In this document: piece by piece, positions 31,700 to 45,006 of the stretch | How the letters are laid out: every line of letters begins with the position of its first letter | Numbering within the stretch: position 1 is the first letter of the stretch | Program-made: the position numbers and the translations under genes | The notes under the pieces: model-generated | Told to the model about the DNA's origin: nothing | Seen by the model: only the letters and a program-made list of their open reading frames with translations | The model's database searches: none | From: Manis javanica | Lineage: Eukaryota > Chordata > Mammalia > Pholidota > Manidae | DNA: 64,000 nt | NCBI RefSeq assembly: GCF_040802235.1 | Contig: NC_133157.1 | Location: forward strand, 37,228,501-37,292,500 | Reading direction: 5' to 3'

Positions 31700-33880
31700 C
31701 TCAATTTTTCCAAACCACACAAAAAAAGTCACTCCACTACCAATGGGAGAGCATTTACTGTCCCTGCTGCTTTGGGGCGGACAATGTTTAATCTCCTGTC
31801 TTAAAAATCTATCAATCTAGTAAACTCTTTAATCTACTAGCCTTTGATGTCCTACTGAGTGGTTTGGGACACAAATGATTGTTATAACACTAGTGACAAA
31901 CTCATGTCCTTATTAAACACCAGAAGTGTTTATATTCCTAAATTCATGGCTGGGAGAAAATACACCAAAATATTAATTAGTGTCTTTGGATTGCAAAAAT
32001 GTGGGTGATTGGAATTTTGTTCTATCATTGTACAGAATTCTAATTAGTTACAGGGACTATGTTTGGGAATGTGAAAGAAACCAAGTTTTATTTTTTAAAA
32101 AAGTAATAGATCACAAGGGAATGAAATCAGCATTCAGTTGTTAATATTAAAAGCTGATAAAATAAAAAATGGCTAATAATTTAGTAAGTCCTGTCAGTTT
32201 TCCAGCCCTCTAGAGACAGAGAGACATCCTGCAAAGCCAAATTCCAAACAACAGGTTCAGTTGGGTCTGAGGATGACACAAAGGAAGGTAATTTATGTTC
32301 TGGGCCTCATTTCCTATCACTACATCTCAAAAAGTAGATTTCCTCTGTTTGTCCCCAGCCTCGATCTATCTCTTTCACAGACATTATCTACGTTTTGTTC
32401 AAGATTGTTTTGCATAGCAGCTTTCTATTTGTATTTACAAATGTCTTTCAGCAACCATTGAGGTCCCTTGATTTCTCTTGTGTGTTATGTTGATGTAGCA
32501 TGTTATATTAAGTTTCAGTATTGAATCATCCTTGAGTTCTGGGAATGAATCCGCTTAGTTTCCAAGGGCTGCTCTTTAATGTTAAGTTGGACTTTAAGAA
32601 ACATTTTTGATGGGGGATAAGGTTTATAGACTATTTGATGTGTGAGTGCTATGTGGCCTGGATCCCAGACTTCTGGCATAAGGTGTTAGGAGAGAGGGAG
32701 CAAATGGGACCTGAAAATCCTGTTTTTCATTTTAATTATATTTTCATTATAACCAGGAGAATGGATAGGATTTTGGCTTCCTGGATCAGTTCCCAGCGTG
32801 TCTTGTGCAGTAGAGAAATCAAGTAATGGGAAAGATTTGGGAAAGGCAATATAAAGAAGTCAGAGAAGCTAAACCAATCTATGTGATAAAGATGGAGGGA
32901 GAAGAAAGATGAAAAAAGTGGTAAGAGGGGAACATTTGGGGGAGATTTGAAACATATGGGAAGTAGGAGCTTTGGAGTGGTGGGGAGAACTGGGAACGAG
33001 AGGAGGGGAGTTTGGAGAAGGGTTGCTCTCACTGAATGCGACCTGGATCCCCTTTGGGAGATGAAAGCAAAGATATATTTCATTAAAAACACTTCTTGAT
33101 TTCTTTCTGTTTTTCTTATTCTGTTTGTCATATATTGCATTTTATGTTTCTGCTTTTTTATTGATTACATTTGCTAGATGTTTATTTATATTATAGAGAG
33201 CTACTATTTCAGAAAAGTGGTTCTTGGACTTGTTATTACTTTCATGATTGTCTTAAATATTTTGTTTTTGCCTTTATTCTTTTATCTTTATTATTTTTCT
33301 AAATTTGTTTAGTCAAATACTAAATTCATATACTTTACTGTTAAAATATCTTTATTAATGGTTGAATTTTAAAAATAATGAAAATATTTATTTAAGACTG
33401 AATTTAATTTTGGGTTGAATGTGAGACTTTTGGAGACTGCCTTGGCTGTTGATAAAAAGAAAATATTTAATCTAATTTCAAGGCCTGAACCATCAGCTTT
33501 CCTTTTCTCTATCAGAGAAGGCATATGTTGAAGATGCTAATGTAGAGGTTGTGTGTTTATCCCTAGGGTAAGGCTTTGTTCCTTTCATGTTTAACAAATG
33601 TTTTCTTCTTCCTATTTTCTTATAAATGAATAATTGTATTACGGTGCTTTTATCTTTCTCTTTTCCCAAGCCAAAACAGTGAGACAGTCTGACCTAGCCA
33701 AGGATCTACTATTAGTGTTTTTATACTTGAGTATGATTTTAAGCCTCAATATTGTCTTTTCCAGATAGGAATTTTCATTTTCATTTCTATTTGTACAATA
33801 AAAAATGTTGTCCCCAGGTAAAGGATTTTGTTTAATGAAGTACAAAAAAGTATCAACACTCTGTCCCCCCAATGGGTCAT
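31700..33880. other. Intergenic, AT-rich; no gene recognised
   Basis: No exon or RNA gene. The stretch 32880-33020 is strongly purine-rich on the + strand (GA-rich). 33100-33600 is AT-rich and may be decayed L1, but I cannot assign it. Confidence 0.35.
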
Positions 33881-33884
33881 ACTT

Positions 33885-34065
33885 TTGATGTTATAAAGGA
33901 TTTTCTCCTGTATCTTCTAGGGATTTTATGGTTTTGTATTTTATGTTGAGGTCTATGATCCATTTTGACTTAATTTTTGTGAAAGGTGTAAGGTCAGTGT
34001 CTAGATTCACTTTTTTGTATGTGAATGTCCAGTTAAAGGATTTTAAAGCATTACCTGATAGGAAA
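33885..34065 (-). repeat. L1 ORF2 fragment
   Basis: The - strand reads FTKIKSKWIIDLNIKYKTIK, matching the L1 ORF2 region also seen as [16 protein letters not shown] in the L1 at 60 kb. No ORF function remains. Confidence 0.75.
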
Positions 34066-35500
34066 AATTTTAAATATGAAGTAAGTATCTCTTTCCTCCC
34101 CTCCCAATGTCTTACTTCCCTGATAGTGAGAATCTGATTAAAGAGAAGAATGTCAAGGGAAAAGAATACAACTGGTAGCAGAAGACCATGCAATTTAGGG
34201 AGACAAGAGCATGAGCCCTCCACTCATCCTCCAGCTGTTTGTTTTTCTTCCTCTGACAGCTGTAGGGACCAGGTGTGGGGTTACAGGAGCTGCTTCCTTC
34301 CCTGGGCTGAATATGCTGAACTGTTTCTAACTCCAGTGTAACGATTAGCAGAGGCCACTTACTTCCTGCCTCTGCCTGCCTGCCAGTTTATAGGTGCCAC
34401 TGAACAGGAGCAGTGTTCAGACAGCCATGCATTCACCTCCAATCATAATCCCAAACCCATTTTAAATTTTGAGGGAAATGAGCAAGGAACTACCACTGAT
34501 GTTAAGTATGAAAAGTCAGTCTTTTTTAGAAGGTATGACTGAATTGTCACGTTGGAAAGAACTTGTCATAGTGTGTGATCTGCCCAAGACACTCTCCAAA
34601 ACACCACAAAATCCTCCAGGAATCTTTACATCTTTTGAAACTCCAGTTTGCATTTCCAGGAGCCAGAATGACCTGCTGAGAATAGTGTTCTTGTAAAGGC
34701 AGAGTTTGTTTTTCAATTACTGGTGGTGGGAGGAACACCAGAGTGGTGTCTGCTTTTTGAGAGATGGGACTCAGTTGTGAAAGGGACATGAGCATAGAGA
34801 GCATCGGCTGCCCAGATGTGTAGGTGAGCAGTGAGGATATGGAAAAGTCTTTGGAGGCAAAAGTAATTCCTATGCTAGGTTTTCCATGAGAAATAGAAAC
34901 TGCTTCCTTCAAAATGAGAATTTTGCCCACTGCTGAGTCCTAGGAAGTATGGTCTATTGGGTTTAGAGGCACCAAATAAACATACCCAGGCTCCCTTTGT
35001 GCCAGGAATGATCCCTGGCAGAAATGCGATAAGGTATGTAGCTTTAGTTTTCACGTTGCTTGAGGAACTTACAACTCCAGAGTGGTTATGTCACAGCCGA
35101 GGTAGGGGGTGAAGGATAAGACAATCAGAAGAATGAACTCTTCTCTAGCCTACGTGTCTCCTACCATATCCACACATAACATCTCACTTGAGCAGGTTGC
35201 TGAGTAGGCACGTTGAGAATGGCCAAGTCTGGCTGAGCAGAAGGGAGGAACTCTGAAGGCTGGGGCATGTTATTTGGACAACCCCACTTCTTCCCTCAAG
35301 CCTGCTTCATAAAAGCACCTGTGCTTCCCAGCTGCATCCTATTCTTTTAACCATGTTAGCAGAGAAAGGTGAAAGTACAGCTGAGAAATGACTGACTGCA
35401 GCAAAAACTACAATGGCATTGAGTGAGGTGAGGTGGAAAGGGCAGGAAAGTGGAGACCCAGCAGGTTTGGCTTTTGGGATTCTCGCTGCTCTGGCTGTCT
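34066..35500. other. Intergenic, no gene recognised
   Basis: Mixed-composition sequence. Short frames only; no repeat I can name. Confidence 0.3.
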
Positions 35501-35504
35501 TTTC

Positions 35505-35600
35505 TGAGCCTCAGTTTTCTTCACTGTGGAACTGGGCTAAAACCATAAGAAATGAATAAAATTAAGTGCCTACCATAGGACCTGGCCTAGTAGATTTTGT
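35505..35600 (+). repeat. MIR fragment
   Basis: 'gcctcagttttcttcactgt' and 'cctaccataggacctggcct' match the second half of MIR. Confidence 0.65.
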
Positions 35601-35805
35601 TCCCCGTTTTTTAAAATTGAAGTCTAATTCATATACAATATGTTGGTTTCGAGTATACAACATAGTGATTCAACAGTTATATACTAATTAAGTCTTCACC
35701 CCAACTAATGTAGTTACCATCTGTCAACACAGACATGCTACAGAACTACTGACTATGTTCTCTATGCTGTACTTTCATCCCTGTGACCAATTTATATTAT
35801 GATTG
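35601..35805 (-). repeat. L1 3' end, - strand
   Basis: 'ttaaaattgaagtctaattc', 'acaatatgttggtttcgagt' and 'gtgattcaacagttatatac' are typical of Laurasiatherian L1 3' ends read in antisense. Confidence 0.7.
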
Positions 35806-36600
35806 AGATTTTGAGCCTCGTAGATTTTAATTTCATTTCCTTCCCCTGCTGGGAGGTGGATATAGGAGAAGGTAGAACTGGCAGTTACGGACTGCGTCCC
35901 TTGGAAGGGGAGAAGGTAGGTAGACTGGGGAGGGGCAAGGGGCTGTGGCTGCATCCTGCTGTGAAGCTCTTGCCCACCCACTCACCTCCCACTGAGAGCC
36001 GGGCCAGATCTCTGTGCCAAGATGGGAGGAAATTGGTGAAGAGATCACCTTTTGGGCTCTCCGGGTCCCTAGGCTCATTGCTGGGCATGGGAGGCTGCCT
36101 TCCTGGGCTTGACAGGGGAGACGGTGACCTGGAGGGAGTCCTGAATTCCAGTCGGCACCCCTCTGTCAGGTGCCCACAGGAGACTCCCTCAATGTGGCGG
36201 GCTGGTCAGGACCTTGCCAGGGATTTGTGCCGGGGATGGGTGTGGGGTCCCAGGGTTTGGGGTCATGGAAGGCCCAGAGAGGCTCCAGCTCCACAGGTGC
36301 TGCTCACCACTGGGACCCACTGTGGCACAGTCTGGACAACAGGCTATGACTGCTTGGCCTGCTGCTTGACCTGCTGCTTGGTCCAGATGAGGGCGATGTG
36401 TTGGGCTGCCCACAAGAGAGCAGTTGGCCATGGAACCCATAGGGACTGGGCCTTTGGAAGGGGCCCCATTATTTTACTGTGGCTCCAGAGCTGTCCAGTC
36501 CAAAACTGGTTTTTCCACTGCCTCATGGTGAAATACTTGTGCCCTTTCTATCTATCCTCAATGACCAAACTTGATTTTTCATAGTCTATCATGTTAATCA
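35806..36600. other. GC-rich block with a 261-codon open frame
   Basis: A frame on + from 35799 to 36584 stays open for 261 codons in a locally GC-rich block, while the flanks are AT-rich. I recognise no domain in it. On the - strand, HRPHLDQAAGQAAGQAVIAC followed by CPDC (near 36340-36400) faintly resembles an ERV integrase zinc-binding segment (HHCC). I favour an old retroviral relic over a gene, with low confidence. Confidence 0.3.
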
Positions 36601-36624
36601 AAGTGACCCACAGCCTAGATGACA

Positions 36625-36790
36625 GTCACACTAGAAGCTTTGAAGTCATTGGGTTCGAAGCCAAAATCTACCACTGAGCAGCTGTGCACACTTGGCAAGT
36701 TCTCTGATCTTTGGATTTCTTATGTTTTTGTATAACAGGGACGCTATAATATGTCTACCTTGTAGGATTACTGTGATGCATGTAGATGGT
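36625..36790 (+). repeat. MIR SINE
   Basis: 'agtcattgggttcgaagcca', 'cacttggcaagttctctgat' and 'ctaccttgtaggattactgt' match MIR. Confidence 0.7.
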
Positions 36791-39235
36791 CACTGAATTA
36801 CTACGATGATTATGGCAAATAGTTGTTTCTAAAGAAACTTTATTGTAGAAATGGTTAAATTGTTTTATTAATTAGATTTTTTTCTGAGTTAGGGAACTAT
36901 ACAACAATGAACAAATTTCAGAAAAAATTCATTTTGGTAGATGCCAAATATACCTTAAGACCAAGTAAAACATCCTTGATAAAACAATTAACTTTTAATG
37001 CAAAAGCATTTTGAGAATGGAAATAACTTGGCCCCTCCTCCAAAGATAATTTGCAAACTTGCAGTAGAAGTTTCTGTATTAATTATTAAACCATTATGTT
37101 TTTAAAGTAGAAAAGTATTCTGACAGATGAAGATTTTATTCACAAGATTCATTTCACAAGTATTGGAGCAATAGCCGACTTCAAGATTAAACTCCTAGGT
37201 ACTTGGCCAGGTGCAGATTAACACTCTTACTCATATGTTGTATCTGTTTGGAAAGTAAACATCTTGTATAGTTATTAACATCTGTTATAGTTGCCACACT
37301 CTGGGTTCTTTCCTACTGTTTTCTATGTGTTCTGTCCCCACAAAACCTGTGAGATTTTAAACAAACATGACTAATAGTGTAGATGGTCAATAGGGCATCC
37401 TCTCTCTTGTGGTTCATTTCTTTCTGGATGGGACTATGCTATACACATAATTGTGTTTTGCACATTATCTACTCCTTTAGTTAGAACCTAAAAAGGAGTT
37501 ATCAAAAAGAAAAGCAAAGGGCCTTTAAAGATGAGCAATGGAGGTGGGTTCTTTGTTCAAGCCACATTTGTAGGCTAGTCTAACAGGACTTTGTATTATA
37601 ACTGTGTTTCTAAATTGCTTTTAGTTTCTCATCACTGTATTCATATGTCTTCTGTTCTTGAGAGAAAAACATAGTTTTTGTCTATTTAATGGAATTACCT
37701 AATTGCACAGTCATTTTCAACTATACAAAAGCCAATGTTAAAAATGAGCCAAGGGAAATATGACTTGCAGGCTGGGAAGCAGTAAATGATCTGATATGCA
37801 GTTCCTGTGCAACAGTTTAATTTGACATCAACAGGAAAAGGATTTTCTGAAGAAAAAATTCTTGTAATTTAACACAATGTATTTATGGAAAGTTCTATTG
37901 ACAAAATTTAATGTTTTTCTGATTCAGCTGGTGCTTAACAAAAGGATTACTTTAGCTCTTTAATCTCAATTTATTGTTGTGTGATTCTTTAATTTTAATT
38001 TTTATTGACTAGTGAGATAAATAAAATAATAGTGAGAGATTTTAATATGTACATATCAAAATTGGACATCTCCAGGAGGCAAAAAGTAAGGGTATTTGGG
38101 AATTGAACAATACGATAAATAAACGTGTGTGTGTGTATACATGTACTCATGTATATAGGAGAAAGACCTTTACATTCATTGAATAGAGAGGATACATTTC
38201 TCTCCCATATATTCACGGAACATTTGAAATAGTTGATCCCAAAGAAACTTTTGATATATCTTTGTAATATTTCATTTTTTGCAATAATCATGTATTACTT
38301 TTAATGCAAAAAGCACCAAAACAAGGAAAAATAATCAAGACTTGTTTACTCTATTTCTAATGGCACTTAGTAGGCAGTCAATGAATGTTGGCGGCATACA
38401 TAAACAAAAGGATTTTAACATCATTTAGTACCTGTGTATTAGGTACTAGACAGCTGGTATTACCTTATAGTTGTGTGATGTAAAGCCATTTCTGTTAATA
38501 TATTTTGGTGTATCACAGAGCAAACCATGTGCCCTCAAACATAACTAACAAGTCTGCAGTCACTCCTTTAGCCCACGACAGGAGTCTATACCTGTTCTCT
38601 AGCTGCACTGTACAGGATTCTGCTGAAATGGTTTATTTCATACTTTTGGTTTACAAGTATTCACTTCCCACACATCAGGTAATAATTTAGAGAGAGAGAG
38701 GGAGGTGTGATGAGGGCACATGGAGTAGTGAAGCTTTCTGACACTCAGCGTGCTGACTGCACTAGGTTCTTTCCAGCTTTACCAAGAATAATTCTTCTAT
38801 CTCCAAACTCTGGCTCTGTTGTCTGCCTACTTATGATTATTTTTTACTTGTTATCTGGAATTAGGTTCTTTTTTCACTTAAAAATATTTCTTCCCTCCTT
38901 TCAAAATGTTGACATAGTTGAAGGGGTTGGGTTTCCGCTGTAATTGCTGACCTAATTAATTGTAATAGGCACACCTTTCCAAAGCACCACTCACCATAAC
39001 ATGCTCTCATTCTCCAAGACATTTTCAATCAATAAAATGAAGAGCTCATAATCAGGTTAGGCTTTTCACTTGTTTCTTACTAGGCATTTGCTTATGATTT
39101 GGAAGTGTTTGCTGCCCATAGGCAAAATTAACATCAGTATTAGGGGTAGTACATTTTTCTACCCAATAATGTGTTGTGCATCTTAACAGTAGGCAGAATA
39201 ACAGCACCAATGTTTTTCCTTTTTTTTCACTTTTT
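36791..39235. other. Intergenic, AT-rich, no gene recognised
   Basis: Short GT tract near 38125-38137. No exon, RNA gene or repeat family that I can name. Confidence 0.3.
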
Positions 39236-39239
39236 AAAA

Positions 39240-39435
39240 AATATCAACTGTTGAGAGTGTAGTATGTGCTGGGTACTGTACAAAGCTCTTTAAGTAGGTT
39301 ATTTAATCTTCACAACAGTCTTATGATGAACTAGGTGTGATGAAGGAACCAAGGCTAAGTGAAGATAAATAATAGAACTAGTAACAAATTTTTCTGGCTC
39401 ATGGTTCATGCTCTTAACCACTGTGCTATACTTGT
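39240..39435 (-). repeat. MIR SINE
   Basis: 'gtagtatgtgctgggtactg', 'tatttaatcttcacaacagt' and 'catgctcttaaccactgtgc' match antisense MIR. Confidence 0.8.
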
Positions 39436-40435
39436 GTCTATTGCATGATTGTATTCTAGAATTTGCCTTCTTCTAGAAGACCCCTATCTTAAAAGACTCA
39501 AGTAAAATCCAAGTACTTTGACCCCTGATTTTAGCCCCCAACTTTCTCATAGCTTCATTTTCACTCTATTTTTCACCACCATCAAGTTTTTCAGTGTCTT
39601 GTCCTTCTACTTCCTGCCAGTTTAGTGGCCCTATCTTGGACTTTCTTTCCCTTGGGACTTGAGTTTGATCATCTAAAATATTCTCCCGCACATGCCCCTT
39701 TTATTTCTGTCCTACTGCTAAGCCCACTGTACTATATCTTGACCCTGAATCAATGCCACAATTTGTTTCCTTTGCTCCTGTTTTCAGATTAGCCAATCAG
39801 TGTTAGAAAAAAATCAGTAGACCTTGTAATAAACCTTGCAGATTAGTACCACCACACATTTATGGCCTTAAACCCTTGCTGGATTCTCAGCAGTCTTATT
39901 CTGTGGCTTGGCTATTTTCAGGTTCCTCCTTCATTGTCTTCAACAACTGTGACATGTCAGTGCCACTGTCCTTAAGTTCTCACTTCCCTTACCATTAGCT
40001 GACTGTTTTCTCCTACTTCATCAAAGAAATCAAGGCCATTAATTGCTCAAATTTCCACCCACCTGGCTGCCATTCATTCTACCTGTGTACTATTCTTGAT
40101 TTTCTTCCACATGATAAGGGGCCTCCCTTCCGGTTCAAATCCACCTCATCACCTTGACCACGTCCAAGATGGAAGCATCTGTGTTCTGGCAGCAGGATGG
40201 AGGCCATCAAGGATTCACACATTCTGTCTCTTAAGAAGGTTCCTGGAAGTGCCTCCACAACCCTTCTCCTTCTATCACCATGGCCAGAATTCAGTCATAT
40301 GCCACAGGTGACTAAGCTGTAAGGGAGGCTGCGACATATAATCTTTATTTTGGGCAATTATATGCCAAACTAAATTTTTATTATTGAAGCAGCACAGAAA
40401 GAATATCAGAGGTACTAAAGTCTCTGCCGATGTTC
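39436..40435. other. Intergenic, no gene recognised
   Basis: Pyrimidine-rich, no recognisable feature. Confidence 0.3.
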
Positions 40436-40439
40436 GTTT

Positions 40440-40945
40440 GCACATGAAAAAAATTATTCCCTTTCTTTTTCTTCTTGACCTGTTGCTTATATTGTAAATA
40501 TTTAAACATTTAGAACTTTGTGTCTTTTAATTTTGTTTATGGTATCTTTCATATAGAGGTTTAAAGTTATATGACTGAGTCAGGCATTTCTTTTTAGTTC
40601 TTTTTCTAGATTTTATATTTTGCCTAAGTAGGCCTTCCTCATCAATTGCTCTTATATTTTCTTGTGGTACATTTTTACTTTTTTTTAACTTTAACTCTTT
40701 ATTATATCTGGCACTTAATTTTTGGAGTAGTGAGGTGTGGATCCATTTTTATGTTTTTAATTTTTAGCTAATTACTTTAACTATTTAAAAATAGCCTTCA
40801 TTCTCATTCACCTGAAATGCCACATTTATGGTGAGCTAAATTTTCATACATACACAACTCTGTTATAGACTTCCTATTCTAGTTCTATTGAGCTATTACT
40901 AAACTCCATACCATAATTTTCATTACTACAATTTTGTAGAAATTC
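40440..40945 (-). repeat. Old L1 ORF2 fragment
   Basis: 'gaggtgtggatccattttta', 'cacctgaaatgccacattta' and 'tattctagttctattgagct' follow the antisense L1 ORF2 order. Another piece of the same kind lies at 41600-41870. Confidence 0.6.
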
Positions 40946-41599
40946 TTTTTTCTTCCTCCCTCTCTTCTTTTTCCTCGTCACTCTGGCTCCTTTCTCTTCC
41001 TTACTCCATTTCTCCTAGCCAAGTTCACAGGATGTTCCTGTGAAGATGGGGCAAACTGACAAGAGATCCGTCTCTATTTCCTTAACTGTAGAATCTTTGT
41101 CCCTTTTCTATTCATCACATTCCCATTTCTTTGCTGCTTGTAGTTGAGATTTGTTCTTTGTGCTTCATCTTTTTGGTCCTTTGGACCCTGTGTGTATGTA
41201 AAATAAAATCTATTTCTCTTCATCATCAGATTAAAAAAATTTCTCAAATCCACATACACTGGGGATAACAGTTTTTACATCATTAAATATGAAGGTATGA
41301 AATTTACATTTTACATCAAATTATATATTCAAATTATATTTAATTTCATTAGTTACAAAGACATAGAAGCATCATGAACCCCAATATATGTGGATTCACC
41401 TCTTGTACTTGAAGTGTTGGTGTGTGGCTCAGTGTGATGAGTAGGCCCACGTCTCCCTCGGGCTCTTCCTCCCTGGGCTCTTTGGGCTACGTTGCTGCCA
41501 CCCACCTTGACTTTCTCTATGGTGATGGACTATCCAGTAAGTGTTCTTCGTTTAATTGGCTCTTCTACAGTCCCTCTTCCAGATTAACTTCCTAGTCTA

Positions 41600-41870
41600 C
41601 TCGTCAGATTCTATTAAAAAACCTCATTAGGATTTTGACTTTGTTCTAAATTTATGAATCAGTGGGAGGGATATTAACCATCTTAATCATATTGATCATC
41701 AGAACAGATTCTGATGACTAGTGGATTTTATTAGTGTGTGTGTATGTGTATAGAATGGTGGTGGCAGGAGACAAATATGGTGGGGGGCTTTCCTTTGCAG
41801 TGTCTTTTCAATAGGAATTTTAGAGGGAAAAGTAAATTTACTTGTTTACTCAGCCATCTTGAACTAGAAG
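41600..41870 (-). repeat. Old L1 fragment
   Basis: 'taaatttatgaatcagtggg', 'catcttaatcatattgatca' and 'ctcagccatcttgaactaga' resemble antisense L1. Confidence 0.5.
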
Positions 41871-42990
41871 CTCTGATAATTTTCATGAGACCAAACAATC
41901 TGTATTAAGAAGGAATCAAGACAAATAAGCTAATACAGTATGATTTACATTAAAGTGTTAATGTCCTCTGAATGCACACTGAAAGGTTGCCATAGTAACA
42001 GTCATTTTCATGAAATGATTTTAGATACTAGATTCTGGAGTTATGTTATGCCTTGTTATTTGCTTTAAGGCATCTTTAGTTCTCTTTCTCTCCCGGTCAC
42101 CCCCTGTCTCCTTTGGAGGATAGCAAATTGGAAAGGGACTTGTACCTGATACTGTTCTTTGATTGAAAGCAACAGAAATCAAGTTGACTCATTTAAGCAA
42201 AATACATAATTGTTGATAGGGTCAAAGGGTGGTTCATACAGTTGAAGGAGCTGTGGAAGAGGGGACACTAGAAGGATCAGGAATATGAAACAACTCTGAG
42301 AACCTGGGAAGGAGTAATCATAAGCCCTTTCAAGGCAACCAGAATGATGAGTGAGCTCTTACCATTTTCAATTTTGTGTCCTTCTGTTTAAGGTCCAAAT
42401 TCTGGGAAGTTTGTGATATGCCTGATTTATATGTGCACACACACACACACACTTTTTTTTTTCTCGTAGAAAAGATTCAGGGGATTCTCATAGAGGTTTA
42501 CAACCTCTTTTAAATTATAAATTGTAAACCACAGGTAATACACTAGGGATGAACAAGAAATGCTAGTTTCAAGTGGAGAAGCACATCATGCTTGAATACT
42601 TCCATTTTTTTGTGCAGTTTTCTTAAAACTTGTCTTTCTCTTGGATTTTTCTTTAACCCTTCACATATCTATGTCTCCTACTGTCTTATCTTGTTTTTCT
42701 TCATTTCTGAATTTTCATTAGTGAATTTAGTTCATGAGGGTGTTCTGCTTTTTTATGTTCCTTTCCAAGGACCTCCACTGTGATACTGCTCCTAGCTTTT
42801 CCTCCCTCCTATGCAATGTCCAAAATGCTACACTTTTTTAGCCCACACTTCCCTCTCTTCCATCTTATATCCTTAGTGTTCTCCTTTAAGACCAGTTAAG
42901 TGTGAAAACAGAACTGTTACTGTATTATTTGCTACCACTGAGTTTGTGTTATTTTTGGAAGGTTGCATTATTGTTTCTAATTCTTCAACC
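41871..42990. other. Intergenic with short (CA)n
   Basis: A (CA)9 tract at about 42435-42452 followed by T9. Nothing else that I can name. Confidence 0.4.
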
Positions 42991-42999
42991 TCCCCTTTG

Positions 43000-43402
43000 T
43001 CCCCATTGTCTGCCGTGTGATTTTGTGGTTCCTCTCATTAGAGATGCGGTATATTTTCTGTCTCAAGGAGTGGGCCTTCTGATTTGCTTTGACCAATAAA
43101 ATTTAGTGGGCATGATAGCCAAGGCTTCAAATATGCTCATGTGTTTTGGCTTGCCCTTTTGTGCTTCCGCATTGTCATGAACATATCCTGGTTCTCTACT
43201 GTTCTCAGAAGAATGACGAAATGTGGAAGAGAGCTGGTCCAACCAACTCACAAACCCACAAGGTGAGGCTGAGCTGCCCCAGTGGACCTGCAGATTTATA
43301 AACCTGGAAATAAGTACTTCTTGTTGCATGCCCCTTGGGTTTGCGGTGACCTGTTAAGTAGCACTTTTGTGCCAATAGTTAACTGATACATTACTTTTCC
43401 AG
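43000..43402 (+). repeat. MaLR (MLT1-type) LTR
   Basis: The order 'ttgctttgaccaataaaatt', 'gccaaggcttcaaatatgct', 'tattgtcatgaacatatcct'-like text, 'tgcagatttataaacctgga' and 'gtgccaatagttaactgata' matches the MLT1 layout. Diverged. Confidence 0.65.
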
Positions 43403-44870
43403 TGAATGTATTTTCATTTAAACTGGAGTATTCTGAGTTCATGCCTTTATCTATGTGCATGTTTTATGGAGATTCATGCATGGTAGGGGAAATATGATGG
43501 GCAGAAGGAGTTTTGTGGGACCCTCTCAGTATATACTGGGAGGTAAAAACTTACTAAATGTATGTTGCTTTCACATAGTAAATGATCAACATTTTTAGCA
43601 GAAAAGTAAAGTAGATTCTGACAAGTCTTTATAACACAGTATAGTTATCCAGAATTCTTTCCCAGTTAAGTACATTTTCATTGTAATTCTAGTATAGGAT
43701 AGAGTGTGGCTCTGGTTATTATAAACTTGCCAGGGCTTTGATGGGTTCTTGAAACTCTGCTTAATTTGGTATCTGGCAGATTTCTAGGCAGAAATCTCCC
43801 AAGGGGAAATTCATTAACATTTTCCTGGAAATTGCCCTTTCCATAAGGTGAACTCGAGTTCAAAACTCTAGTTTTTGTTGTTGTTTGTTTGGCTTTTAGT
43901 CTATAAAAATCAGTGTTTATTAAGAATCCTTGTATTTGGGTGGCAGGCACATTTGTCTTCCATGTCTTCCAGGAGCTTATTTTCTGAGAGGACAGCATGA
44001 ATATTTAAAAACTTTATTGTTTTTTATGCTTATGTTTCCTCTCCCTTGCTTCTTATAAAATAGTTAAACACATAAATAAATGACATTGTAAGTACTCCCA
44101 ATTCCTTCAGATTTTTACTATGCATATACATTTACAATTTTTTTTACAAAAATGGGATTATAGATAAATGCCATTTTGAAGATTGCTTTTTTCTACCTAA
44201 CAATATATTATAGATCTCTTTCCTTTTGTCATTTCTTACTATTTAATTTTCTTCACAGATAGAACTGTTTATAAAGTGATTCTTTTTGAGGCATAATATT
44301 ATTCTCTTTCATAAGATTGTATCCTAAACCAACATCATTGTTTATTTGCAACTGCTGAAAACAGTAAAAGAAAAAATTTAAAAAGGCTATTGGCTAACAG
44401 AAGTCAATGCCAGCAGGTAATAGAAATTCACACTCTTTACTCAGGAGTGGGCCTCAGTCTCAGCCAGCTTTTTGCTTTTACTTACACAATTCTTATACTT
44501 TAGTATAAACCCTCAGTAGAAGCAATACATTAGGGAGGAGAGGAACTGGTAGAAGCCTGAATGATGACGGCAGAAGAAGTAGCAGGTGCCATCTACTTTG
44601 AGGAAGGATTCAGAAAAAACATTTCAAAAGACCTAAGGGTTTAAAAAAGATGAGAAATCCAGAGCCTTTTAGTATAGAGGTAAACGATTAGCAATTCTTC
44701 ACAAGTTCCTGAAGGCAGTCCTAGGAAAAGAGCTGATATTTGTTAGGATGGTACTGAGCTGTAGGGAAAGCCTCATTATTGCCTCCTCTGTTGAAATAGG
44801 AAAATTGTTACACAGTTTGGGAAAAGTTTTTATCAAAAAATGTTAAATTTAAAAATTAAATGTTTAAAGA
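43403..44870. other. Intergenic, no gene recognised
   Basis: AT-rich sequence. 44060-44340 has phrases reminiscent of old L1 3' regions but too diverged to assign. Confidence 0.3.
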
Positions 44871-44874
44871 ACAA

Positions 44875-45006
44875 GTTCCAGTTATGTGAAGAAGACAGTT
44901 GGACAGCTCCTTCACCTGAGTAAACCCGGCTGTCCATTCTTTCAGCCGGGTTTACTCAGAAGGTGAAGAAGGAGCTGCCCAACTGTCTTCTTCACGTAAG
45001 TGGAAC
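44875..45006. repeat. 132-bp near-perfect inverted repeat
   Basis: The left arm (44875-44932) and right arm (44943-45006) are reverse complements with few mismatches and one 6-nt insertion in the right arm. They are separated by a 10-nt spacer, TCCATTCTTT. The arms run from GTTCC to GGAAC. RNA from either strand would form a long hairpin capped by CCCGGCTG/CAGCCGGG. It could be a small inverted-repeat DNA transposon (MITE) or a hairpin RNA precursor; I see no TA or TTAA target duplication. Confidence 0.9.

Noticed and set aside
31511..31820. + frames encoding Cys-Val repeats
   Set aside because: Translation of the (GT)n microsatellite.
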